In this document: positions 1-9,210 of the stretch, piece after piece
How the letters are laid out: every line of letters begins with the position of its first letter
Position numbering within the stretch: the first letter of the stretch is position 1
Origin: Acidobacteriota bacterium
Lineage (GTDB): Bacteria; Acidobacteriota; Terriglobia; Acidiferrales; UBA7541
Length of the DNA stretch: 64,000 nt
Assembly (NCBI GenBank): GCA_003224085.1
Contig: QHYK01000045.1
Coordinates: forward strand, 19,469-83,468
Reading direction: 5' to 3'
Made by a program: the position numbers and the translations under genes
The notes under the pieces: model-generated
The model's input: the letters and a program-made list of their open reading frames with translations, nothing else
Told to the model about the DNA's origin: nothing
Databases searched by the model: none

Positions 1-1794
1 CACGTCCATGAAAATCGTGCCTTCCGCCGTAATCTGCGGAGTAACTTCCAGCTTCAGCACCGCGTCAATGTACTGGACGGAAATCGTGTTATTGATCGTC
101 GTTTGGATTGGAATCTTCGTTCCTTGTTTCACCGTTGCTTTTTCATTGTTCTGGGTGATGACCTTGGGCTTCGAGAGCAGTTTACCGACGCCCTTGGATT
201 CCGCGGCGCTTATCATGAAGTCCAGGGCAAAATTGGGCGAAGTAAATACATAGGAAATGCCGCTGGTCGGTGCCCCAGCGCCCAAGTTTGTCACCAATGG
301 CATGGCAACGTTCGCTGCTTGGGGAGCGGTCGTGCCGGTCGGCGGCAATGGCGGCGTGCCGGCGATCAGCGCCGGCGATGTGGATATGCCAGGGATGAAG
401 GGACGGAAGATCGGGCTGGTGCCAGCCGCCGAGTTGCCGCCAAAAACATTGTTGCCGCTGGAAGTGGCAAACGCGAGCTGCGTACCGATGTCCTGAGCAA
501 AGTTGCGTGACGCGGAAACCACGCGCGCTTCGATTTCCACCTGCTGCGATTTGCGGTCCAACTGGCGGATCAGGTTATCAATAATTGGAATCGTCGAAGG
601 GATGTCACGAATGATAAGCTGATTCGAACGGTCATCGGACAGGATATCGCCGCGCGAGCTGAGAAACTTCTTCAGCGTCTCTTTCAAGGTAGCCGCTTTC
701 GCGTAGCTGAGCACTCGCGTCACGGTAACCGGATCGATCGCTTCCGCCTGGGCCTTCACCAAGTCACGCTGGGACTCTGCCTCCGCCTTCAGCGTAGTCT
801 TTGTGGCAATTCGCAGGACGTTGCCGTTCAATTGCTTGTCCAAGCCGTTGTTTTGCAGCACGATGTCGAGCGCCTGGTCCCAGGGCACCTCATCTAGAAC
901 GATGGTCAGACTTCCCTTGACCGCAGGGTCTAACACGACGTTCAACCCGCTAATCTCATGGATGAGCCGGAAAAAGTCGCGCAAATCCACGTCCTTGAGG
1001 TTTACCGAGATCGGCTCGCCGGTGTACCTCGCAGCGCTCTGCATCGGAGCCGGCGAGGGTGACTGAGAAGCTGCCGTCGCTGCCAGTGTCGTGGCTGCCG
1101 TGTTCGCTTGCTGCATGGCCTGCTGGGCCGCCTGTTGGGGGTTGGGCTCAGCATGCGCCGACCCGCTCTTTTCGCTGAACGATGCGAGTGCGACTGAGGG
1201 CTGGGTCAGTTCGCCCGGCAAGGCAAAGCGAGGCGCAGGAATCTGTTGGGCACGAGCAGAACGCTCCGCGGGTTTCCGCTGCAAGGGCGCGTTGTTCTCG
1301 GGCTTTTGCGATGTCGCGTCGGTCACCGATGTTGTTAGCGTCGACTTTTGCGACAGGCTTACCGGCGTTGCCGCCGAGGTGCTAAAGGAAACCACCACCG
1401 CTTCGCCGTCCCGCGAGACATGGTATGGCGTTGCCGCCGTTAGGTCGATCACCACTCGCGCGACGTTCGGCTGGTATTGTGCCATGCGCACCTCCAGCAC
1501 AGGAGCCGACACTCCCGGGATCACCGTCTTGTGAACTGCCAACCGGGCCCCCACGAAGTCTAGAACCAGACGGTCCGGGTGCCGCATGCGCGCGGCGCGC
1601 ACGTCGAGCTTTCCTTCGCCTTCCACTCGCACAGCCGAGTGCTCCGGTGCCTGCGTAATAGCAACGCTAGAGATGACTGCGGCAGACTTGCTCGCGCCGG
1701 TGGCCTCCACGGTCTGGGCCCACATCGGTCTCGTGGCCACTGTCAAGCTCGCTAGGAGCAGGCCATACTTCAGGGCTGGCCGATTTATCTTCAT
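1..1794 (-). CDS. pilQ: Type IV pilus secretin PilQ (3' end beyond window)
   Basis: Outer-membrane secretin through which the type IV pilus fibre passes. The frame is open from an ATG at 1794 to the window edge (598 codons; C-terminus missing). A signal peptide ends near residue 26 (PMWAQ). An AMIN domain covers roughly residues 35-120 and probably binds peptidoglycan. A Pro/Ala/Thr-rich linker follows, then a secretin N0 (STN) domain from about 257 (VNLKDVDLRDFF), a NolW-type N1 domain near 350-410 (SNQLIIRDIP), and the start of the secretin core from about 418 (VEIEARVV), still open at LKLEVTPQITAEG. The start overlaps the pilP stop by four bases (ATGA), which implies translational coupling. 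Last gene of the pilMNOPQ operon. Confidence 0.95.
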   Translation of the reverse strand, partial: MKINRPALKYGLLLASLTVATRPMWAQTVEATGASKSAAVISSVAITQAPEHSAVRVEGEGKLDVRAARMRHPDRLVLDFVGARLAVHKTVIPGVSAPVLEVRMAQYQPNVARVVIDLTAATPYHVSRDGEAVVVSFSTSAATPVSLSQKSTLTTSVTDATSQKPENNAPLQRKPAERSARAQQIPAPRFALPGELTQPSVALASFSEKSGSAHAEPNPQQAAQQAMQQANTAATTLAATAASQSPSPAPMQSAARYTGEPISVNLKDVDLRDFFRLIHEISGLNVVLDPAVKGSLTIVLDEVPWDQALDIVLQNNGLDKQLNGNVLRIATKTTLKAEAESQRDLVKAQAEAIDPVTVTRVLSYAKAATLKETLKKFLSSRGDILSDDRSNQLIIRDIPSTIPIIDNLIRQLDRKSQQVEIEARVVSASRNFAQDIGTQLAFATSSGNNVFGGNSAAGTSPIFRPFIPGISTSPALIAGTPPLPPTGTTAPQAANVAMPLVTNLGAGAPTSGISYVFTSPNFALDFMISAAESKGVGKLLSKPKVITQNNEKATVKQGTKIPIQTTINNTISVQYIDAVLKLEVTPQITAEGTIFMDV

Positions 1795-2621
1795 TGCTGT
1801 TCTCCTGAACTGGTGGAGTAAATTCGTTTGTTCACTTGGCGTTCCACAGGCTTGCCGAAGGCATCTTTTCCCTCTTCATGGAAAGAAACGCCGTCCATAG
1901 TGATCCTTTCAACACTGCCGTCATACAGGTGATCGCCCTCACGCAGGAAATAGGTTCTTGCCTGCGGGTTGGAAACTACGGCAATCATTCCGTTGGGAGC
2001 GCGCACGATTCCGTCCAGCCGCAGCGTGCTGACCTGCAGCCCCGCCTTACCCTGTGGAAGGTTGGCAGGCCCCTTGCCGCTCTGTGAGTGGGCGATCAAG
2101 GACTCAAACGGATCCCGGCGCGCAGCGCTCAATTCGCTTTCCGCAGCCGGCTTTGGCGCCCCGGCAGGCCCCGCTGCCTTTTCTACTGGCTTGTTTGGCT
2201 TTGCCGCGCTTTGCTTCTTCGCTGGCTTTGCGGCTGGCTTGGCCGCTGGTTTAGCCGCAGACAGAAGCCCTGGCTTTGCCGTTGCCTGTGCAGCGGGTTT
2301 TGCCGTTTGCGGCGCTGGCTTGGTCGCTGGTGCCGCCACTGGCTTGGCTGGAGCTTGTCCCGCGGGTTTTACCGGAGGTTGCGCCGGTGGCTTTGCACCG
2401 GCTTGCCCGCCCGATTTCGCGGCCGTCTGCCCCGCCGGCGTTGCTTGCACTGCTGGTTTGGCTGGAGTCTGTGTTGCCGGCTTGGGCGGCTGCTGCGCGC
2501 CCTGCCCCGCCTGGTCAGCGGAGTTCCCGCTGGTCGACGGCAGTGGGTCCCTCTGCGCGTGCAAACTTGGAGCTGTTGCGGCAATCAGGAGCCCTAATCC
2601 GACATTTATTGCTGAACGCAT
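1791..2621 (-). CDS. pilP: Type IV pilus assembly protein PilP
   Basis: Periplasmic protein linking the inner-membrane PilN/PilO complex to the PilQ secretin. 276 residues. An N-terminal signal peptide ends around SLHAQ; there is no lipobox cysteine, although many PilP proteins are lipoproteins. Residues about 35-165 are an extreme low-complexity linker of Ala, Lys, Pro and Gln in a degenerate AKPA pattern. The folded PilP domain is the last ~105 residues (RRDPFESLI, LRLDGIVRAPNGMIAVV, FLREGDHLYDG). It lies 17 bases after pilO and overlaps pilQ by four. The linker is much longer than in typical PilP (about 175 residues total), presumably to span the periplasm. Confidence 0.9.
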   Translation of the reverse strand: MRSAINVGLGLLIAATAPSLHAQRDPLPSTSGNSADQAGQGAQQPPKPATQTPAKPAVQATPAGQTAAKSGGQAGAKPPAQPPVKPAGQAPAKPVAAPATKPAPQTAKPAAQATAKPGLLSAAKPAAKPAAKPAKKQSAAKPNKPVEKAAGPAGAPKPAAESELSAARRDPFESLIAHSQSGKGPANLPQGKAGLQVSTLRLDGIVRAPNGMIAVVSNPQARTYFLREGDHLYDGSVERITMDGVSFHEEGKDAFGKPVERQVNKRIYSTSSGEQQ

Positions 2622-2638
2622 AGTTCGCTCATTCCCGC

Positions 2639-3289
2639 TCAGGGTTTTCCAGGCGCGCTGCCCGGCTTGGCTCCCGCAGGAGCCGCACCGGAATCAGCGG
2701 GCTTGGTGAAAAATGTGTTTGCGGTGAAAGTTCCCGAAACTGTTGTCCCCGGCCGAACTGGGTACTTTGTCCCTTTCGCACTCTCCGGAGAGTCAAACGC
2801 CAGGTCCCCCACGTTGATGATTCGCGACAACCGCCCCAGCCTCCCAAAAAAGTCCAGCAGGTTGAAGTACGGGCCGTCCGCCTGTACTTCGAATGGCATC
2901 TCGTAGTGATATTCCTTGGGCACGATCGCGAGTGTCTTCAACCGGCGGATTTGCACGCCGGAAGCGCTCGCAGCCCCCTCCATCAGCCGGATGAACTCAT
3001 CCGCTTCTTTTTCCTCAGGAACAATCGTTTTCAGCGTTTCCAATTGCTTTGAAAGCGCGTCCATCTGTTGCTTCAGTTCTGCATAGCGCTGCTTGTACAC
3101 CTGAAGCTGCGTAACTTCTTGGGTTAATTGGTTGCGCTTGTCTACCGCAGCCGCCAGTTCTTCGCGCTCTCGTGCGATGGGCGAACCCGGCGTGTAAACC
3201 CCCGCGACCATCAGGAGGATCGCCACTGCCGCGGCCACCAGGGCCTGCATGATCACGGACATGTCTCGCAACGGATTGGCCATGGCCAC
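2639..3289 (-). CDS. pilO: Type IV pilus assembly protein PilO
   Basis: Inner-membrane alignment-complex protein that pairs with PilN. 216 residues: a short cytoplasmic tail, one membrane segment at about residues 13-33 (QALVAAAVAILLMVAGVY), a coiled coil at about 38-90 rich in Glu/Gln/Lys, then a ferredoxin-like periplasmic PilO domain (GVQIRRL, YFNLLDFFGRLGRLSRIINV) and a Pro/Gly/Ala-rich tail. The open frame begins at GTG (3289); an ATG two codons later (3283) is an equally good start. It begins two bases after the pilN stop. Confidence 0.92.
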   Translation of the reverse strand: MAMANPLRDMSVIMQALVAAAVAILLMVAGVYTPGSPIAREREELAAAVDKRNQLTQEVTQLQVYKQRYAELKQQMDALSKQLETLKTIVPEEKEADEFIRLMEGAASASGVQIRRLKTLAIVPKEYHYEMPFEVQADGPYFNLLDFFGRLGRLSRIINVGDLAFDSPESAKGTKYPVRPGTTVSGTFTANTFFTKPADSGAAPAGAKPGSAPGKP

Positions 3290-3291
3290 CC

Positions 3292-3933
3292 CTACCCTTT
3301 CTTCGCCGGCGTCTTACCCGCAGTTGTGGGTGCCGGCGAATTGGCCGGCCGCGCCTGAACCGGCTGTGGCGGAGCGATTTCCGCCGTGATCTGAAACACA
3401 AACGTCTGCACTGCCGCTTTATCGTCTTGTTTCGATTCCAGGATTTCCACCTTCTGGAAATACCCGGACCGCTTCAACGCGGTAATAAAATTCGCCACTG
3501 CATTGATCGACGCCGAGGATCCGTCCATCGACAACGCATTTCCTTTGCGTGTCATCTGCGTCAGCCAAAGGTTTTCCGTGCGCGACACGGTGTTGGCGAC
3601 CATCGCCAACAGTTCCTGCCCACCGGTGCGGTCGCGCTGCAACTGCTCGATGGTGTTCACGCGCTGCTGCAAAACTGCTTTCTGCTTCTCGAACGTCTCG
3701 ACTTGTTGCTTGGTTTGCTCGAGTTCCGCCTTCTGCGTTTGCAGCCTTTTGATCTGCGCGTTCTCGTCCGCCAGTTGTTTCTGCCAGGTGTAGTAAAAGA
3801 ATCCGAGAACCACGAGTCCCACCACCAATCCAACGGCGATAAACGCCGCAGGCAGCGCGCCTCCCGTGTCTATCGGCGCCGCCCGCCTCGTGGCTTTGGG
3901 TCGTACTTGTCCAAGAAGGTTTATTCGAATCAT
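3292..3933 (-). CDS. pilN: Type IV pilus assembly protein PilN
   Basis: Bitopic inner-membrane protein of the pilus alignment complex. 213 residues. The extreme N-terminus MIRINLLG matches the conserved cytoplasmic INLL motif that docks into PilM. One membrane segment lies at about residues 28-50 (AAFIAVGLVVGLVVLGFFYY), followed by a coiled coil at about 53-100 and a periplasmic domain (RTENLWLTQM, FITALKRSGYFQKVEI). Two bases separate it from pilM. The order pilM-N-O-P-Q is the standard one. Confidence 0.93.
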   Translation of the reverse strand: MIRINLLGQVRPKATRRAAPIDTGGALPAAFIAVGLVVGLVVLGFFYYTWQKQLADENAQIKRLQTQKAELEQTKQQVETFEKQKAVLQQRVNTIEQLQRDRTGGQELLAMVANTVSRTENLWLTQMTRKGNALSMDGSSASINAVANFITALKRSGYFQKVEILESKQDDKAAVQTFVFQITAEIAPPQPVQARPANSPAPTTAGKTPAKKG

Positions 3934-3935
3934 GG

Positions 3936-4988
3936 CTAGTCGAAGCTCCTCAGCGCCAAACCTACGGCGATCACCAGCCGCGGCGCGATGTCGCGGATCT
4001 GGTCATCGCTGTGCCGGCCGGGATTGATGAGCACCCTGCGGAAAGGATTCAACTCCTCCACCGGCATGGCGAATTCTTCGCGCAACAGGTCCACCAGCCC
4101 GGGCACGCGCGCCGTTCCTCCGGCTACCACGATTCTCTGGATGTTCTCGCCGCTCGCGGTGGCCCGGAAAAAGTCGAACGTCTTCTGAATCTCAAGCGTT
4201 AGAATGTCCGAAACGCTGCGCAGTATCTGTTGCTTCTGCTCGTCGGTGACGCTCGGCAGCGTCTCGCCCTTCTTCAGCCGCTCGGCGTCCTCGAAGCTTA
4301 GGTCCAACTCTTTTTGCAGGGCGTCGGTGTACTGGTTCCCGCCCACACTCACGTCGCGCGTAAACAGCGGAATCCCGCCGCGCACGATGTTGATGTTCAT
4401 CACGCTCGCGCCAATATTCAGCAGCGCCACGGTCTGGGCCGAGTCAGGCTCGTAATTCACTTCAAAGCAGTTCTGCAGGGCGAACGCGTCAATGTCCACG
4501 ATCATCGGCGTTTTTCCGGCCTGCGCCAGCACGTTGGTGTGATTCAAAATCTTGTCCTTCTTCACCGCTACCAGCAACACGTCCATCTGCGCGTCCATCG
4601 ACTCGAGCAGCTGGTAGCTCAGGTTCACGTCAGCAATATCAAATGGAATGTGCTGGCTGGCTTCGGAAGGAATGCGGTCGTATAACTCTTCTTCGGTCAT
4701 TAACGGCAGCGGAACCCTCTTGACAATGACCGAGTGCCCCGACACGGAAGTCGCTACGTTCTTGGTCTTGATGCGTTCGGCATCGAAAATCTTGCTGATG
4801 GCGTTGGCTACCTGTGGCGCGTCCATGATGGCGCCGTCCACCACCGTATCGGGAGCCAGCGACTCCATCCCAAAACTCACGAGCTCATAGCCCGCCTTGG
4901 TGGCCTTCAGCTCCACGGCTTTGATGCAGCTGGATCCAATGTCCAGGCCTACGATCTGCTTGCTCTTCTTACCGCCTAATAGCCCCAT
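3936..4988 (-). CDS. pilM: Type IV pilus ATPase-like protein PilM
   Basis: Cytoplasmic actin/FtsA-like protein that binds the PilN tail and anchors the pilus machine. 350 residues, usual length. The nucleotide-binding phosphate-1 motif is at residues 14-24 (VGLDIGSSCIK). Other landmarks are MTEEELYDRIPSEASQHIPF, typical of PilM, and the adenosine motif IVVAGGTARVPGLVDLL near 285-300. First of the five pil genes; a small HTH gene lies 42 bases upstream in the same direction. Confidence 0.95.
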   Translation of the reverse strand: MGLLGGKKSKQIVGLDIGSSCIKAVELKATKAGYELVSFGMESLAPDTVVDGAIMDAPQVANAISKIFDAERIKTKNVATSVSGHSVIVKRVPLPLMTEEELYDRIPSEASQHIPFDIADVNLSYQLLESMDAQMDVLLVAVKKDKILNHTNVLAQAGKTPMIVDIDAFALQNCFEVNYEPDSAQTVALLNIGASVMNINIVRGGIPLFTRDVSVGGNQYTDALQKELDLSFEDAERLKKGETLPSVTDEQKQQILRSVSDILTLEIQKTFDFFRATASGENIQRIVVAGGTARVPGLVDLLREEFAMPVEELNPFRRVLINPGRHSDDQIRDIAPRLVIAVGLALRSFD

Positions 4989-5030
4989 TGCCGCCTCTCT
5001 CCTACGATCATTCTTGCCACGCCCACCCTG

Positions 5031-5225
5031 TCACCTGCGCCTCCCGGCGGCCTGGCTCATCTTCCGTTCCATCCACCGGTCCAGGATGGTCTTGCGTAGC
5101 TTCCAACGGTTGCCAAGCTTAAACGCCGGTATCTCCCCCTCCGTTATGTAACGGTAGAGCGTATCCGGGGAGATGCCCAGATATTGCGACGCCTGTCTTA
5201 CATTCATTACTTCGCGCGATTCCAT
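5031..5225 (-). CDS. Excisionase-family helix-turn-helix DNA-binding protein
   Basis: About 64 residues that form almost only one DNA-binding domain of the excisionase/MerR-like HTH type: NVRQASQYLGISPDTLYRY then AFKLGNRWKLRKTILDRWM, followed by a basic tail. Chosen start is the ATG at 5225; another ATG lies at 5207 and an upstream one at 5249. This domain is common in excisionases, plasmid regulators and small host regulators. No integrase or phage gene is near, and it sits directly upstream of pilM on the same strand, so a role in pilus regulation is a reasonable inference, but the sequence does not prove it. Confidence 0.8.
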   Translation of the reverse strand: MESREVMNVRQASQYLGISPDTLYRYITEGEIPAFKLGNRWKLRKTILDRWMERKMSQAAGRRR

Positions 5226-5336
5226 CACAGCGGAACGCCACCCCGGCATGCAAACACACGCCGTTAGTCAGTCACAGTCCTACAGGTGCGCCCCCTGCGC
5301 TTCGGAATCGGGATTGAGGGCACAACCCGTCGCTGC

Positions 5337-5365
5337 TTTATGACATTCTGCATTACGAGCGTCAA
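5337..5365 (-). promoter_or_regulatory. Candidate sigma-70 promoter for HTH-pilMNOPQ
   Basis: On the minus strand, TTGACG (5360-5365) is separated by 17 bases from CATAAA (5337-5342), a 5/6 and a 4/6 match to the consensus boxes. It lies about 110 bases upstream of the HTH start and precedes the only downstream genes on that strand. Prediction by eye. Confidence 0.4.
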
Positions 5366-5680
5366 GGGAATCTATAGGTCTGTTGTACTATCAATGGGGG
5401 TAGTTCTAGGCAGTTCGGGGGGTATTTTCGGGTAGTACCACTATAGCTGTAGTATGCACTGTTTTAAAACCACAATTACTTGCGTTTTTTACCGAACGCG
5501 ACCTGTCCTCGCGTACCGTTAATTCTTTGTCTGCAGCCTCCAAAATCAAAAGCCGCTAGTTCTTTTTTACTCGCACTATCTCCTTTTTACCCAGCAATTT
5601 GCTACTTTCCTTCGATTTATCTTCGTAAAGTTTTCCTTCAAAAATAGCAAAAAAATAATCATACTTAGCTCGGCAAGGGC
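5366..5680. other. AT-rich intergenic region, no gene seen
   Basis: Clearly more AT-rich than the surrounding genes, with runs of A and T (about 5485-5660). It separates the ubiD stop from the HTH-pil promoter region. It could hold further promoter or terminator elements; I see no convincing open frame. Confidence 0.5.
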
Positions 5681-7195
5681 TCACTCGAGCGCCAAAGTTT
5701 TCCACAGGTTCTCCACAAGCTTCTTGGTCCCTTCGTCCATTCGAATCTCATCCGGCCAGGGCCGCGTGAACCCCTCCGACCTCCATTTGCGGGTCGCATC
5801 GATGCCCATTTTCGATCCAAAATCCTGCATCCGGGCCGCGTGGTCGAGGGTGTCCATCGGCCCTAACGAAAATTGCACATCCCGCTCCGGGTCCAGGGCG
5901 CAAAGCGCCTTCCACACCACCTCGCTATAGTTATGAATGTCCACATCGTGGTCCACCACCACAATCACCTTCGTGAACATCGCCTGCCCCAGCGACCAAA
6001 TCGCGTTCATGATCTTGCGCGCGTGCCCTGGATAGGACTTTCGAATCGCCACAATCATCAAATTATGAAAAATCCCTTCCGCCGGCATCGATACGTCCAC
6101 AATTTCCGGATACTGCATCTTCATGACGGGCAAGAAGATACGCTCCACCGCATAGCCCATGTAAAAGTCTTCCTGCGGTGGCGGCCCCACGACCGTGGTT
6201 AGGTAGATTGGCTCCTTCCGGTGCGTCATGCATTCCACATGAAAGACGGGATATTCCCCTTCGAGCGAATAAAACCCGGTATGGTCCCCGAACGGCCCCT
6301 CCGTCCGCATTTCGTTCAAATTGACGTACCCTTCGAGCACAAGCTCCGCGTTTGCAGGCACTTCCAGCTCATTTGTCTGGCACGTCACCATCTCCACAGG
6401 CTCCCGCCGCAAAAATCCCGCGAACATCATTTCATCCAGATCCGGCGGAATTGGCAGCATCCCCGCCAGCGCCGTTGCTGGGTCGGTCCCAATCGCCACG
6501 CTCACCGGTATCCGCCCCTCCGGATTCTTCTCCCTCGCGCGCCGAAAATGCTCCGCACCATGCTTCTGCGTCTGCCAGTGCATCCCTGTGGTCCTCTCGT
6601 CATAAATCTGCATGCGGTACATTCCCACGTTGCGCCTCCCCGTCTCGGGATTCTTGGTAAACACCAGCGGAAACGTGATAAACCGCCCGCCATCCTGCGG
6701 CCAGCATTTCAGGATTGGGAAGTCGAAAAGGTTCACGTCCTTCCCTTTCCGCACGACCTCCTGACAGCCTCCCGTTTTTGCACTCTTCGGGAAGAACGAG
6801 CCGAGTTCCGCCAGTTTCGGCAGCATTTTTATCTTGTCGAACAAGCCCTGCGGCGTCTCCATCTTCAAAAATCCCTGAATCCGCCCGTGGATTTCGCTCA
6901 GATCATTCACTTCAAACGCCAGGCACATCCGCCTCACACTCCCAAACGCATTGATCAGCAAAGGAATCCCCGACCCTTTAGGCTTCTCAAAAAGCAGCGC
7001 AGGTCCCAAATCTACTCGTGGCACTGTCACTCTTGGCTGTGCTACTTCTTGGCTCGCTCGACGGTTCTTGCCCCGCCCTACCCGCTGCACAATCTCGGTA
7101 ATCTCCAGCACCGGATCCACTTCCGCGCGCACGCGCTTCAGCTCCCCTTCCTTCTCCAGCCTGACGATAAACTCGCGCAAATGCCGATAAGCCAC
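5681..7195 (-). CDS. ubiD: UbiD family prenyl-FMN decarboxylase
   Basis: Reversible (de)carboxylase of aromatic or unsaturated acids using prenylated FMN; in E. coli it decarboxylates the polyprenyl-hydroxybenzoate intermediate of ubiquinone synthesis. About 504 residues from the GTG at 7195, chosen because GGGAGGAGA lies just upstream; a GTG eight codons earlier is possible. Family landmarks: RRNVGMYRMQIYD and TGMHWQTQKHG (cofactor/metal region), EGPFGDHTGFY with the catalytic Glu and an Asp as in E. coli UbiD, and a C-terminal GSKMGIDATRKW. No ubiX or other quinone gene is adjacent, so the substrate (quinone or futalosine-pathway intermediate, or another aromatic acid) is open. Confidence 0.88.
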   Translation of the reverse strand: MAYRHLREFIVRLEKEGELKRVRAEVDPVLEITEIVQRVGRGKNRRASQEVAQPRVTVPRVDLGPALLFEKPKGSGIPLLINAFGSVRRMCLAFEVNDLSEIHGRIQGFLKMETPQGLFDKIKMLPKLAELGSFFPKSAKTGGCQEVVRKGKDVNLFDFPILKCWPQDGGRFITFPLVFTKNPETGRRNVGMYRMQIYDERTTGMHWQTQKHGAEHFRRAREKNPEGRIPVSVAIGTDPATALAGMLPIPPDLDEMMFAGFLRREPVEMVTCQTNELEVPANAELVLEGYVNLNEMRTEGPFGDHTGFYSLEGEYPVFHVECMTHRKEPIYLTTVVGPPPQEDFYMGYAVERIFLPVMKMQYPEIVDVSMPAEGIFHNLMIVAIRKSYPGHARKIMNAIWSLGQAMFTKVIVVVDHDVDIHNYSEVVWKALCALDPERDVQFSLGPMDTLDHAARMQDFGSKMGIDATRKWRSEGFTRPWPDEIRMDEGTKKLVENLWKTLALE

Positions 7196-7420
7196 TCTCT
7201 CCTCCCGTTGCACAGGCACTCTTGTTTACGCCGGAAGCGCCTGTGCCTCCTTCCACCGTGCCGACGGTGCTCCTAAAACCCGCAACTCTAGCATGAACCA
7301 ACTTGATCCGCCCTTGTCCGCTGTGCTCCTCTGCCCTTGCCTAACCTGCATCCGCCCTCTCGCATCGAAGTTTGTAGGCCCAGGATCCCAAACCTCTCTT
7401 CGTAGTAAGGAAACCACCCC

Positions 7421-8434
7421 ATGCCCAAGATGAAAATCGCCGTAGTCCCCAAGCCCCGTGCCGATTTCGAGCTGCAAGAGCGCGAAATCCCTCAGCCTCC
7501 CGCGGGATATGTCCGCATCCGCGTGCAGGCCTGCGGCATCTGCTTCAGCGACCATCTGGTCAAAGACGGCCTCTTCCCGGGCATCGCTTATCCGCGTTCT
7601 CCGGGCCACGAAGTTGCCGGCATCATCGACGAAGTCGGGCCCGGCGTCACCATTTGGAAAAAAGGCCAGCGCGTCGGCGTCGGCTGGCACGGCGGCCACG
7701 ACGGAACTTGTCCGCGATGCCGCCGCGGCGACTTCATTACTTGCGTTAACGAAAAAATCACCGGCATCAGCTATGACGGTGGCTACGCCGACTACATGCT
7801 CGCTCCCGCAGAAGCCGTCGCCGCCATGCCCGATTCGCTCGATCCAGCCGAAGCCGCCCCGCTCCTGTGCGCTGGCATCACCACCTTCAACGCTCTTCGC
7901 CACAGCGGCGCGGGCCCGGGCGACCTGGTTGCCATACAGGGAGTCGGCGGCCTCGGCCATCTCGGCGTTCAATTCGCCAATAAGTTCGGCTATCGCGTCG
8001 CCGCCGTCAGCCGCGGCAAAGACCGTGAAACCCTCGCCAAGAAACTCGGCGCGCACGTCTACATTGACAGTTCCGCCAAGAACGCTGCCGCCGAACTTCA
8101 AAAACTCGGCGGCGCCCGCGTCATCCTGGCCACCGCGCCAAATTCCAAAGCCATCTCTTCCCTCTTTGACGGCCTCGGCCCAAACGGCTCACTGCTCGTG
8201 GTCGGCGCGGGAGCCGAACCCGTCGAGGCGCCTGTCATGCCACTTCTCCTGGGCAGAAGGCGCGTGCAAGGCTGGCCTTCCGGCGTCGCCACCGACTCCG
8301 AGGACACTTTGCGTTTCGCCGAACTCACCGGTGTTCGCCCCATGATTGAAGAGTTTCCGCTCGCCAAAGTGAACGAGGCTTACGCCCGCATGAATAGCGG
8401 CAATGCGCAATTCCGTGTCGTCCTTACGATGTGA
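7421..8434 (+). CDS. Zinc-dependent alcohol dehydrogenase (MDR family)
   Basis: Medium-chain dehydrogenase/reductase that oxidises alcohols or reduces aldehydes with NAD(P). 337 residues. Catalytic zinc ligands: Cys in ACGICFSDH and the GHE motif (SPGHEVAG). The nucleotide-binding fold has GVGGLGHLGVQFA. The structural-zinc loop GGHDGTCPRCRRGDFITC has three of the usual four cysteines, the first position being Asp. Divergent from ubiD and apparently monocistronic. Substrate not predictable. Confidence 0.9.
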   Translation: MPKMKIAVVPKPRADFELQEREIPQPPAGYVRIRVQACGICFSDHLVKDGLFPGIAYPRSPGHEVAGIIDEVGPGVTIWKKGQRVGVGWHGGHDGTCPRCRRGDFITCVNEKITGISYDGGYADYMLAPAEAVAAMPDSLDPAEAAPLLCAGITTFNALRHSGAGPGDLVAIQGVGGLGHLGVQFANKFGYRVAAVSRGKDRETLAKKLGAHVYIDSSAKNAAAELQKLGGARVILATAPNSKAISSLFDGLGPNGSLLVVGAGAEPVEAPVMPLLLGRRRVQGWPSGVATDSEDTLRFAELTGVRPMIEEFPLAKVNEAYARMNSGNAQFRVVLTM

Positions 8435-9210
8435 TTGCGCACGTTTTATAGGAGCTCGCCTCAGAAGAAAACACAATGAAAAAACAAAAGATCCGCGACA
8501 TGGCGGGCAAAACGGTTCGACTGCGCCCGATCGCCAGGGCGCATCGACGAACCCCGAAAGACGAAATTGAACTTTCCAATGTCCGCACGCCACACTCCTT
8601 TCGCTGGGAATCGACCACATCCAGGAATACCCGACAGCCGCTGCCCGATCAGATGGGATCCTGCTGCCAAAAAGTCAGATGATCCTCCAGACCGCTCGGT
8701 GTTGACGTCGAACCGCTAACGGCAGCAAACCCGGATCCCGGCAGCCTTCGCTCGGATAGGGATTTGGCATCGAACCTCCAGGGAGGGCAAAAGGTCCTTA
8801 ACTGCTCGTGGCAACTTTGTCCCCGACTGCCACCTCCAACTCCGTTTCAACCTGAAACGCCCTGTCTCACTCCCAATGAGACTGTGAGTCAGCTGGCTCG
8901 CCTCACCTTGCAGTCCGTTTTCTCGGTGTCCGCAATCCCCTCAGAAACAAGGACTTAGCAAGCCGCTGTCACGGGCCTTGCTGTCCGCGCCAGCAGTTCG
9001 ATTGGCTCCTGAATTGCCATTTCTCAGCTTGAAAGTAGAAGTGTTGCCCGAAGCAGGCTCGCTCGGACAGCGTGGCAGGTCATAACTCAAGCTAGGCAGT
9101 AAAAACAGCGCGCTTCCCGGTCCAACGCAGGCTTCGGAAAGCAGCAAAAATCGAAATCAGGAGCCCGGCCCGGCACACGCTCATTGCATCGCCCCGGCTC
9201 GAACACGAAA
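8435..9210. other. Long intergenic stretch, no gene recognised
   Basis: About 780 bases between the alcohol dehydrogenase and a small membrane-protein gene. Short open frames occur on both strands, but none shows a coherent protein, a ribosome site or a family motif. No tRNA-like fold or repeat was recognised. Confidence 0.5.

Noticed and set aside
1969..2709. Plus-strand open frame rich in Ala, Gly and Phe
   Set aside because: It is the complement of the PilP low-complexity linker; composition bias explains its length.
7226..8101. Minus-strand open frame of about 290 codons
   Set aside because: Antisense to the alcohol dehydrogenase, which is clearly real by its zinc and nucleotide motifs.
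8476..8682. Small basic open frame after the alcohol dehydrogenase
   Set aside because: No start signal of note and a composition like non-coding sequence.
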